Source: Candidatus Latescibacterota bacterium (lineage in GTDB: Bacteria > Latescibacterota > UBA2968 > GCA-2709665). From it: 9,336 bases of DNA. Below are positions 1 to 6,399 of this stretch, piece by piece. The notes under the pieces are model-generated. The model saw only the letters and a program-made list of their open reading frames with translations, was not told the origin of the DNA and did no database searches. Each line of letters begins with the position of its first letter. Position 1 is the first letter of the stretch. The stretch is taken from NCBI GenBank assembly GCA_030746455.1, contig JASLMQ010000888.1:1-9336 (forward strand). The letters are read 5' to 3'. Both the position numbers and the translations under genes were made by a program.

Positions 1-1
1 A

Positions 2-547
2 AATACGATCAGCCTGCTCGTGAACTACCTGGCGGCCTTTCTCCAGGTGGCGGAGGCCTACCGGATCGAGGGCCGGACCGACGAGGCCCTGTCGCTGATG
101 CGGTTCAGCGAAGAGAACGCGGTGCCGCCCGAGTCGTGGGAAGGCCTCTTGCTTCTTGCCACGCAGACCCACCGGCTCGGTGCGATCGATGATGCGCTCA
201 GGCTCGTGGACCGTGCCCTGGCCGTCCCATCGGCCGACGGAACGGCCCAGCGGGGATCGGCCGCCGAGATGCTGATGAGCTTCAAGGCCTACGAAAGGGC
301 GGAGGCTGTCTACACGGTCATGCTCGAGGTGAACATGGACCCCCGGATCTCCCTGTTTAACCGGGCGGTGTCCCGCGAGCGGTTGGGGAGGTTCGAGGGA
401 GCCCTGGAGGATCTCACGGCCCTGGCGGAGCTGACTCCCGACGACCCCGAGGTTCGGAGCGCGATCGACATCATCCGCCAACGCATGGCCGCGGATGAAA
501 CCGCGGCGACGAAGCCGGATTCGGGGGGAGATGGGAGCCCTCCTTGA
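2..547 (+). CDS. TPR-repeat protein, C-terminal part (5' end outside window)
   Basis: The reading frame is open from the first bases of the window, so the gene begins upstream and only about 181 residues are visible. A GTG at 20 could be taken as a start, but the codons before it are also open and look coding. The visible part contains helical repeats of TPR type: segments around YRIEGRTDEALSLM, THRLGAIDDALRLVDRALA and FNRAVSRERLGRFEGALEDL show the small/large residue spacing of TPR helix pairs, and the last ends in the usual TPDDPEV turn. The tail is charged and low in complexity. The opening 'NTISLLVNYLAAFLQVAEAYR' resembles the tail of DUF2723-type membrane glycosyltransferases, which often end in TPRs; that link is inference from memory. 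A glycosyltransferase gene follows after 56 bases, which agrees with an envelope-glycan role. TPR content is clear; the parent family is not. Confidence 0.75.
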   Translation, partial: NTISLLVNYLAAFLQVAEAYRIEGRTDEALSLMRFSEENAVPPESWEGLLLLATQTHRLGAIDDALRLVDRALAVPSADGTAQRGSAAEMLMSFKAYERAEAVYTVMLEVNMDPRISLFNRAVSRERLGRFEGALEDLTALAELTPDDPEVRSAIDIIRQRMAADETAATKPDSGGDGSPP

Positions 548-603
548 GCCGATGATGATGTCCCGGGAGGATCGCCGGACCTCACTGATGGACCCTTCTG
601 CCT

Positions 604-1668
604 ATGGCTGAGCCCGTGGTCTCCATCGTGATCCCCCATTGGCTGGGGGACGTCCTGTCCACGTGCCTCGAAACCGTGTACGAACGGACGAGGGGCGTCG
701 AGTTCGAGGTCATCGTCGCCAACGACCAGCCCTACGACGACGGCAGCCTGGGACGCGCGCGGGAGCGGTTCCCGGAGATCCGGATCGTGAAGGTCGGTGG
801 GGGACGGGGGATGGGGGCCGGCTGCAACCGGGGGATGGAGGTGGCAGAGGGCCGCTACGCCATGCTCCTGAACAACGACGTGGAGGTGGCCGAGGGATGG
901 CTGCCTCCGCTTCTTGATGCGGCCGAAGGCGACCGGCGGATCGGCGTCTGCCAACCCAAGGTCCTGTCTCTCAGGGACAGGACCCGCTTCGACTACGGCG
1001 GTGCGGCGGGGGGAATGATCGATACGCTGGGATACACCTTCTGCCTGGGCAGGATGTTCGAGCATGTTGAGCAGGATCACGGACAATACGATGCGCATCG
1101 CGATATATTCTGGGCGGTTGGCGGCGCTATGCTCGTGCGGATGTCGTGCCTGGAGCGAACGGGCCTGATGGATGAGGCCTTCTATATGCACAACGAGGAG
1201 ATCGACCTCTGCTGGCGGATGCATCTTGCGGGCTATCGGATCGTGTCCGTCCCCCGATCGACCGTGTACCACTACGGCGGCTGGTCGCTGGAGGCCGAGA
1301 GCTACAAGAAGGCCTACTGCAACCACCGGAACCAGCTGGTGATGGTGCTCAAGAACCTGTCGGCCGAGCGGCTGATCTGGGCGTTCCCGGCCCGGGCCGT
1401 GTTCGAAATGGCCACGGTTGCGCTGGGCGTCCTGCGGGGGGATTGGAAGCACCCGGTGGCCGCGCTGGCCGGTCTCCTGTGGGTGCTGACCCATCCACTG
1501 GAGGTCCTCAGGCGGAGGCGCGAGGCCCAGAGGTCCCGAGCGGTACCGGATGCCGTGATTTCTCGACAGATGTATAGGGGGTCGATCGTGTACGCCTACT
1601 TCATCCGCGGCATTCGGACGGCGTCATCGCTGCTGCGCGCCACCCGGCGTGGGGAGCTGCCGCGTTGA
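604..1668 (+). CDS. Family 2 glycosyltransferase (rhamnosyltransferase/WbbL-like)
   Basis: This 354-residue protein should transfer a sugar from a nucleotide donor to a lipid-linked or envelope glycan acceptor on the cytoplasmic face of the membrane. The GT-A fold begins at once (VVSIVIPHW, residues 5-13). It continues through the nucleotide-binding strand (EVIVAND, 35-41), the metal-binding LNND motif (89-92), and the acceptor/catalytic region GLMDEAFYMHNEEIDLCWR (187-205), which matches the 'ED-x-D-LCWR' signature of this branch with Glu in place of the first Asp. YHYGG (222-226) follows. Residues about 258-300 hold hydrophobic stretches suited to membrane association, and the C-terminus is basic. 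ATG 604 is the only good start: stops lie just upstream in frame (586-588), and no clear Shine-Dalgarno is seen. It overlaps the next gene by four bases (TTGA). The family is certain; donor and acceptor are unknown. Confidence 0.93.
   Translation: MAEPVVSIVIPHWLGDVLSTCLETVYERTRGVEFEVIVANDQPYDDGSLGRARERFPEIRIVKVGGGRGMGAGCNRGMEVAEGRYAMLLNNDVEVAEGWLPPLLDAAEGDRRIGVCQPKVLSLRDRTRFDYGGAAGGMIDTLGYTFCLGRMFEHVEQDHGQYDAHRDIFWAVGGAMLVRMSCLERTGLMDEAFYMHNEEIDLCWRMHLAGYRIVSVPRSTVYHYGGWSLEAESYKKAYCNHRNQLVMVLKNLSAERLIWAFPARAVFEMATVALGVLRGDWKHPVAALAGLLWVLTHPLEVLRRRREAQRSRAVPDAVISRQMYRGSIVYAYFIRGIRTASSLLRATRRGELPR
1651..1656 (+). promoter_or_regulatory. Ribosome binding site supporting the TTG start at 1665
   Basis: GGGGAG lies 8 bases before the TTG at 1665, inside the end of the glycosyltransferase gene. 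It supports initiation at this non-ATG codon. The TTGA overlap suggests the two genes are translationally coupled. Confidence 0.55.
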
Positions 1669-2639
1669 AGCGTATCCTCGTCATCCTGCTCAAGGCCGCC
1701 ATCACGGGGGGGCTGGTCGTCCTCTTCCTGTACCGTGTGGAGTGGCAGGAGCTCCGATCGTCCCTTCTCTCGGTTCGTGTCGGCCCATGGGCCGCGGCGG
1801 TGGGCCTCTTCCTGCTGAGCAACCTGCTGGGGGCCTTCCAGTGGCGCGAGCTGCTGATGAGGCAGGGAATCGATCTTCCTGCGAAACAGGTGGTCTCGCT
1901 CTACTTCGTGGGCGTATTCTTCAACAACTTCCTGGTCAGCAATATCGGTGGCGACGTGGTCCGGGTCTACGACCTGAACCGGATGACCGGCAAAGGACTT
2001 GCGGGCTTCGCGGCCACGTTCCTGGACCGGTTCATCGGGCTGTTCGTCCTCATCTGTTTCGCGGTGCTCACCTATCCCTTCACGCCCGAGGCGTGGGGGG
2101 CAGCGGTGTGGGCGCCCATTCTGGGTCTGAGTCTCGGGTTGCTGGGCGTGCTCTGCTTCGGCTTCAGCCGCCGGCTGAGCGGCGTGATCCTGACGGGAGT
2201 GGAACGCGTCCTGCCCGCGCGGGTGGGCGGTTTCCTCAGGGCCGTGCGCGAGGCCTTTGGTCTCTACCGGCACGCCTACGGCGTTCTGGCGCGGGTCGGC
2301 GCCTTCGCCGTCGGGGTCCAGCTCTGTCGGATCGGCCTCTTCTATGCAGCCGGGGAGGCCCTGGGCCAGGAGGTGGCCTTCCGTTACTACGTGGTGTTCA
2401 TCCCTCTGATCGCCATCGCGTCCGCGATTCCCATCTCCTTCGGGGGAATCGGTGTTCGCGAGAACATGGGGGTGCTGCTGTTCGGGCGCGCGGGCATGTC
2501 GGCTACCTCCGCGGTGGCGGTAATGTTCCTGGGCTACGTGTCCTTCATCGTGGCCAGCCTGGCAGGCGGGGTCCTGTTCATCGTCAGGCGCGTGGATCGA
2601 ACATCGGCGCCGGAGGCCGGAGCCGTGGCGGATGAATAG
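1665..2639 (+). CDS. YbhN/LPG_synthase_TM family membrane protein (UPF0104, flippase-like)
   Basis: This 324-residue integral membrane protein has about eight hydrophobic segments (approximately 4-23, 41-58, 76-94, 118-140, 148-168, 208-230, 241-262, 283-307). It matches the membrane domain of lysylphosphatidylglycerol synthase/YbhN. Family signatures are visible: FFNNFLVSNIGGDVVRVY (85-102), FLDRFIGL (119-126) and IPISFGGIGVRE (255-266). The cytosolic aminoacyl-transferase domain of MprF is absent, so it is not a complete LPG synthase. Stand-alone members are proposed to move or bind lipids or lipid-linked sugars; the function is generally unproven. Translation starts at TTG 1665 with a nearby GGGGAG. 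Placement directly after a glycosyltransferase suggests it handles the glycolipid made by that enzyme, but this is inference from context. It overlaps the next gene by eight bases. Confidence 0.88.
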   Translation: MKRILVILLKAAITGGLVVLFLYRVEWQELRSSLLSVRVGPWAAAVGLFLLSNLLGAFQWRELLMRQGIDLPAKQVVSLYFVGVFFNNFLVSNIGGDVVRVYDLNRMTGKGLAGFAATFLDRFIGLFVLICFAVLTYPFTPEAWGAAVWAPILGLSLGLLGVLCFGFSRRLSGVILTGVERVLPARVGGFLRAVREAFGLYRHAYGVLARVGAFAVGVQLCRIGLFYAAGEALGQEVAFRYYVVFIPLIAIASAIPISFGGIGVRENMGVLLFGRAGMSATSAVAVMFLGYVSFIVASLAGGVLFIVRRVDRTSAPEAGAVADE

Positions 2640-3810
2640 GGATGGAACGACGTATATGAACCGGGTGATACTGGGAAACGAGGTTCTCTTCCGCGACCAA
2701 ATCGACCTCGTACACGGGAAGCGCGTGGGTCTGATCACCAATGCATCGGGGGCCGACTCGCAGCTGGTGCTGACGGCCAGGCGTCTGCGGGAGCGCGACG
2801 GTGTCGTGCTGACGGCCCTCTTCGGACCCGAGCACGGGATCTCGGGGGACGTGGCCGACGGCAAGGCCGTGGGGGCCAGTCAGCAGGGGGCGGTTCCGGT
2901 CCACAGCCTGTACGGCGAGGTGCGGCGGCCCACGCCCGAGATGCTCGAGGGCGTGGACGTGATGCTGTTCGACATCCAGGACGTGGGGGCCCGGTTCTAC
3001 ACCTTCATCACCACGATGGCCTACGCGATGGAGGCCTGCGGGGAGTCGGGGATTCCCTTCGTGGTCCTGGACCGGCCCAACCCGATCGGGGGCGACGTCC
3101 TGGAAGGCAACCTGCTCGACCCGGACTTCACCTCCTTTGTGGGCGGATATCCCATACTCCTCCGCCACGGGATGACGGCCGGCGAGCTGGCCGGATACTG
3201 CAATGGCGAGTTCGGCCTGGGGGCCGACCTGACCGTTGTCGGAATCGAGGGGTGGCGGAGGGAGATGCAGTTCCGTGAGACGGGGTTGCCGTGGGTTCCC
3301 CCATCGCCCAACATCCCCTCGCCGGAAGCCGTGGAGGTCTACCCGGGAACCTGCCTGTTCGAGGGCACGAACGTCTCGGAGGGGCGGGGGACGCCGAACC
3401 CCTTCGAGCTCGTCGGCGCCCCATACATCGAGTCCGACTGGCTGGCCGACACCCTCAATGCCGCGGCACTTCCGGGCGCGATCTTCCGACCGGCCTGGTT
3501 CACGCCCGCGGAGAGCAAGCACGCCGGCGAGCGGTGCGGCGGGGTGCAGGTCCACGTGAGAGAGCCGCGTCGGTTTCCGGCCGTCGAGGCGGGTATGACG
3601 ATGCTGTCCGCGATCCGCGGCCGCTACCCGGGCCCTTTCGCCTGGCGCATCCCATCGGGCGCAACGGTTTGCCATTTCGACCGTTTAATGGGCACGGACC
3701 GGGTAAGGCGTGCCCTGGATGAGGGGATCCCGGCGGGGGAGATCATCAGCGGATGGACGGGCGACATCGACACTTTCCGTGAACGCAGGAGGCCGTACTT
3801 GCTGTATTGA
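2632..3810 (+). CDS. namZ: NamZ/DUF1343 exo-beta-N-acetylmuramidase
   Basis: The protein (392 residues) belongs to the DUF1343 family, whose Bacillus subtilis member NamZ removes N-acetylmuramic acid from the non-reducing end of peptidoglycan fragments (CAZy GH171). Typical landmarks run in order: GLITNASG (33-40), FGPEHG (64-69, with the conserved Glu67 probably in the active site), FDIQDVGARFYTFITTM (113-129), DRPNPIGG (147-154), LRHGMTAGEL (177-186), PSPNIPS (224-230) and GTNVSEGRGT (245-254). Length is close to the family norm for one complete domain pair. I chose ATG 2632, which has GGAG at 2619-2622; ATG 2656 (Met9) is also possible. Neither start gives a signal peptide or lipobox, so the enzyme seems cytoplasmic, unlike secreted B. 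subtilis NamZ. The neighbour anmK supports a role in muramic-sugar recycling. Family assignment is firm; the exact substrate is inferred. Confidence 0.92.
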   Translation: MNRDGTTYMNRVILGNEVLFRDQIDLVHGKRVGLITNASGADSQLVLTARRLRERDGVVLTALFGPEHGISGDVADGKAVGASQQGAVPVHSLYGEVRRPTPEMLEGVDVMLFDIQDVGARFYTFITTMAYAMEACGESGIPFVVLDRPNPIGGDVLEGNLLDPDFTSFVGGYPILLRHGMTAGELAGYCNGEFGLGADLTVVGIEGWRREMQFRETGLPWVPPSPNIPSPEAVEVYPGTCLFEGTNVSEGRGTPNPFELVGAPYIESDWLADTLNAAALPGAIFRPAWFTPAESKHAGERCGGVQVHVREPRRFPAVEAGMTMLSAIRGRYPGPFAWRIPSGATVCHFDRLMGTDRVRRALDEGIPAGEIISGWTGDIDTFRERRRPYLLY

Positions 3811-3826
3811 CAGGATTTGCAGGAAC

Positions 3827-3831
3827 AGGAG
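3827..3831 (+). promoter_or_regulatory. Ribosome binding site fixing the anmK start at GTG 3842
   Basis: AGGAG lies 10 bases before GTG 3842 in the 31-base gap after the muramidase gene. The frame is open for 44 more codons upstream, but that stretch is a shadow of the preceding gene, and this site settles the start. Confidence 0.7.
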
Positions 3832-3841
3832 TGGCCTTCGC

Positions 3842-5026
3842 GTGGCGCGCAAACGTAGGATCATTGGTTTGATGTCGGGCACCTCCGTCGACGGGATCGA
3901 CGCGGCGCTGGTTGAGGTCTCCGGAGACGGGAGTCGCTCCGAGGTGAGGCTCCTGGGGTTCGGTTTCACGCCGTTCCCCGAGGATCTCCGGCAGGAGATC
4001 CTCGGGTTGAGTGATCCGGCGACCGGGAGTGTGGATCGCGTCTGCCGGATGCACGCCGTCCTCGGCGAGTGGTTCGCGAAGGCCGCGCTGGATGTGTGCG
4101 AAGAGGCCGGGATCCCGCTGTCCGAAGTCGACGCCGTTGGGTCGCACGGGCAGACCGTCCACCATCTGCCGGAGCCCTACGAGGCGTTCGGGGTGTCGGT
4201 GCGATCCACGCTACAGATCGGAGATCCCTCCGTCATCGCCGAGAGGACGGGCCTGACGACCGTGGCCGATTTCCGGGCGCGCGATGTGGCGGCGGGCGGG
4301 CAGGGGGCCCCGCTGGTACCCCTGGTGGATTTCCTCCTGTTCCGATCGCAGCGGGTCGGGCGCGTGATGCTCAACATCGGCGGAATCGCCAACGTGACGG
4401 TGCTCCCGCGCGGTTGCGAGTCCTCCGACGTGTTCGCTTTCGACACGGGGCCGGGCAACATGCCGATCGACGGCCTGGTGGCGGCGCTAACCGACGGCGA
4501 GAGGCGCTTCGATGTTGACGGCTCGATGGCACGCCGGGGCACGGTGTGCGAGCCGCTGCTGGAAGAGCTGATGGCACACCCCTTCCTCGTGGAGGCCCCG
4601 CCGAAGTCCACGGGTCGGGAGTCGTTCGGCCGGTCGCTGGTCGATCGGGTGCTTCGGGACTGGCGAGGTCTGCCTGGCCCGGACCTGGTGCGGACGGCGA
4701 CGGCGTTCACGGCCGGGAGCATCGCGGATGCCGTGTGCCGGTTCGTGAAGCCCCAATGCGAGGTGCGGGAGGTGGCGGTTAGCGGCGGGGGTGCAGACAA
4801 CCCGGTGCTGATGGACATACTCGGAAACGCACTCGACGAGGTCGACCTTCTGCGAGTCGACACCCTTGGCGTTCCCTCCGATGCCAAGGAGGCCGTGGCC
4901 TTCGGCGTGCTGGCGTACGAGACCCTGGAGGGTCGTGCGGGCAACTTGCCCCACGTTTCCGGCGCCTCGCGGTCGGTCGTCCTGGGCGCCGTGATCCCCG
5001 GTCGGGCCGGTATGAATAAGGGTTGA
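3842..5026 (+). CDS. anmK: Anhydro-N-acetylmuramic acid kinase
   Basis: AnmK is a cytosolic ATP-dependent enzyme of peptidoglycan recycling. It opens the 1,6-anhydro ring of anhydroMurNAc and phosphorylates it, giving MurNAc-6-phosphate. Starting at GTG 3842 the product has 394 residues, near the usual ~370. Motifs follow the family closely: GLMSGTSVDGID (9-20), GSHGQTVHH (100-108), LQIGDPSVIAERTGL (124-138), DFRARDVAAGGQGAPLVP (143-160), LNIGGIANVTVLP (177-189) and FDTGPGNMPID (200-210). The Asp of DTGPGN is in the region holding the proposed catalytic base. ESFGRSLVDRVL and SGGGADNPVLMD follow, the latter typical of the ASKHA-fold ATP site. It is the last gene before a promoter-like gap and probably belongs to the operon with the muramidase. 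No murQ etherase, which would use the product, lies in the window. Identification is secure. Confidence 0.96.
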   Translation: MARKRRIIGLMSGTSVDGIDAALVEVSGDGSRSEVRLLGFGFTPFPEDLRQEILGLSDPATGSVDRVCRMHAVLGEWFAKAALDVCEEAGIPLSEVDAVGSHGQTVHHLPEPYEAFGVSVRSTLQIGDPSVIAERTGLTTVADFRARDVAAGGQGAPLVPLVDFLLFRSQRVGRVMLNIGGIANVTVLPRGCESSDVFAFDTGPGNMPIDGLVAALTDGERRFDVDGSMARRGTVCEPLLEELMAHPFLVEAPPKSTGRESFGRSLVDRVLRDWRGLPGPDLVRTATAFTAGSIADAVCRFVKPQCEVREVAVSGGGADNPVLMDILGNALDEVDLLRVDTLGVPSDAKEAVAFGVLAYETLEGRAGNLPHVSGASRSVVLGAVIPGRAGMNKG

Positions 5027-5051
5027 TCCCCTTCGACGGATTTGGTAGATT
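5023..5051 (+). promoter_or_regulatory. Candidate sigma70-type promoter for the HD-GYP gene
   Basis: TTGATC (5023-5028) and TAGATT (5046-5051) are separated by 17 bases, the ideal spacer, each matching the consensus at four of six positions. They lie at the edge of the only sizeable gap (94 bases), which is visibly richer in A/T than the rest of the window. Transcription would start near 5058. The -35 box overlaps the anmK stop codon. This is a pattern match only; the host's promoter consensus is unknown. Confidence 0.4.
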
Positions 5052-5073
5052 AACGCTTCAATCACAGTAATCT
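5047..5073. repeat. Short inverted repeat AGATTA-N15-TAATCT
   Basis: AGATTA (5047-5052) and its exact reverse complement TAATCT (5068-5073) flank 15 bases. They overlap the candidate -10 box and the expected start of transcription. That position would suit an operator for a dimeric regulator, but arms of six bases can arise by chance. No terminator-like stem with a T run is seen in this gap. Confidence 0.3.
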
Positions 5074-5120
5074 GACCTTTCGATCATCGGCTTCCCCCGT
5101 CATCGACGGAGCGTTCGAGA

Positions 5121-6363
5121 ATGGCAAAGAAGAAGATCTCGATGGATCAACTCGAGGTCGGCATGTTCATGGAGGCCGACATCAAGGAGGGCGCGAAGGG
5201 CTCCGGGAGCAAGAACGTCCTTCTGCTGGGGAAGGGCGTCCTCATCACGTCGGCCAACCAGATCAGACGGCTCAAAGAGGCCGGTCTGACGAACGTGACC
5301 ATCGACACGTCGAAGGGAAAGGACATACCCGGGGGCCAGGTCGTTGCGGCGCCCGTTCAGATCAAGGAAGCGAAGAAGCAGAAGCCGCCGGGGGGCCGCC
5401 AGACCTTCTTCCGCGAAGAGGTCAAGGTCGCCAAGCAGATCCGCGGGGCCTCCGTCAAGGTGGTCCAGGAGTTTATGCACAATGCCGCGACGGGTGCCAG
5501 CATCGACACCAAGAAGGTGACCCTGGCCGCCAAGACCCTCACCGGGAGCATCTTCCGCAATGTGGATGCCCTGCTAAGCCTCACTGCGTTGAAGAACTAC
5601 AGCGAGCACACCTACACACATTCCGTCAACGTTTGCGTGCTTACCCTGGCCATCGCGCACGCCACTGGCGTAACCGAGGACGAGGCCACCGAAATCGGCG
5701 TGGGAGGGCTGCTGCACGATGTGGGGAAGTCGATCATCCCCTTGAGCATCCTCGACAAGCCCGGACCGCTCACGCAGGAAGAACGTCAGGCCATTTATGA
5801 ATCATCCGGTCGAGAGCGAGCGGATCCTGAGGGAGCAGGGGCACATCACCGAGGCGGCCATCGCGATTGCGGCCCAGCACCACGAGAAGGTGAACGGCAG
5901 CGGGTATCCGCGCGGCATCACGGGCGAGCAGATGCACCCCTTCGCAAGCATGTCGGCCGTTGCGGACGTCTACGACGCACTCACGTCGGCCCGTCCGTAC
6001 AAGCCCGGACTCCCTCCGCATATCGCTCTGAGGGTCGTTTTTGATGGGAAGGGCACGGAGTTCAAGGACAGCGTCGTAGAGACCTTCATCAAGAGCCTGG
6101 GAATCTACCCGGTCGGCAGCTTCGTGAAGCTGAACACCGGCGAGATGGGGATCGTGATGGAGGTGAATCCGGAAGACTCGATCCGGCCCAAGGTCGGCAT
6201 CCTGTTCACCAAGTACGGGAACCGGAGACCGGGCCTGATGCCCATCGACCTCTACCAGGAGTTCAGAGAGTCGGGGGCGGAGAAGGCCCGCGCGATCACG
6301 GCGGCCGACGATCCCCGAAAATACGAGGTCAACGTAGAGGATTACCTGGACTCGCCCATGTAG
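5121..6363 (+). CDS. DUF3391 + HD-GYP domain protein (c-di-GMP phosphodiesterase family), frameshifted
   Basis: HD-GYP proteins hydrolyse cyclic di-GMP in the cytoplasm. The gene begins at ATG 5121 with GGAG at 5108-5111. Residues 1-70 match the DUF3391 N-terminal domain (QLEVGMFM, IRRLKEAGLTNVTIDTSKG). A linker and helical region lead to the HD half: THSVNV (His167) and LLHDVGK (198-203, His199/Asp200). At TTT 5794-5796 the frame breaks. Frame one continues into nonsense to a stop at 6042-6044, while the conserved sequence resumes in another frame from ATG 5797 to the stop at 6361-6363. Removing one T joins them as ERQAI-MNHPVESERIL. The restored protein has 413 residues with HHEKVNGSGYP (253-263) and ADVYDALTSARPYKPG, so all HD-GYP hallmarks are present. 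A final RLNTG-like segment (VKLNTGEMGIVMEV) is usual for this group. If the break is real, the first frame lacks GYP and the second lacks HD, so neither piece should be active. Confidence 0.9.
5794..5796 (+). other. Frameshift site in the HD-GYP gene
   Basis: Conserved HD-GYP sequence runs in one frame up to the Ile codon at 5793-5795, and in the +1 frame from ATG 5797. The crossing point is confined to a few bases and is explained by one extra T in this TTT. AGG at 5788-5790 lies 6 bases before ATG 5797, so separate translation of the second half is conceivable but has little support. Confidence 0.85.
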
Positions 6364-6384
6364 GGTGGCGGTCCTGGGTACGCC

Positions 6385-6390
6385 GGGGGA
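6385..6390 (+). promoter_or_regulatory. Ribosome binding site selecting ATG 6400 for the HemX-like gene
   Basis: GGGGGA sits 9 bases before ATG 6400. TTG codons at 6391 and 6394 are in frame but lie too close to it (0 and 3 bases) to be good starts, so 6400 is preferred. Confidence 0.55.
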
Positions 6391-6399
6391 TTGTTGAGG

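Noticed and set aside
548..603. Possible promoter or terminator in the 56-base gap before the glycosyltransferase
   Set aside because: It contains a TGATGATGATG run and a CCCGGG but no stem followed by Ts and no spaced promoter boxes.
310..1494. Long minus-strand open frame (394 codons) opposite the glycosyltransferase
   Set aside because: It is antisense to a well-conserved gene in high-G+C DNA, and the product has low-complexity His/Pro/Arg/Gly composition with no recognisable domain.
1649..2635. Plus-strand open frame of 328 codons shifted relative to the membrane protein gene
   Set aside because: The Arg/Gly-rich translation has no family resemblance, while the other frame shows clear LPG_synthase_TM motifs.
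1596..2864. Minus-strand open frame of 422 codons opposite the YbhN-type gene
   Set aside because: The composition is rich in Gln, Glu, His and Pro, as expected from the reverse complement of a hydrophobic membrane protein; no domain is seen.
3710..3841. N-terminal extension of AnmK starting at ATG 3710
   Set aside because: It overlaps the end of the muramidase gene, its translation is Arg/Ser-rich shadow sequence, and GTG 3842 has a strong AGGAG and begins right before the family's conserved N-terminus.
5796..6044. Alternative C-terminus of the HD-GYP protein in the first frame
   Set aside because: The roughly 80 residues after the frame break are Arg/Gly/Ala-rich and match nothing, whereas the other frame carries the GYP motifs.
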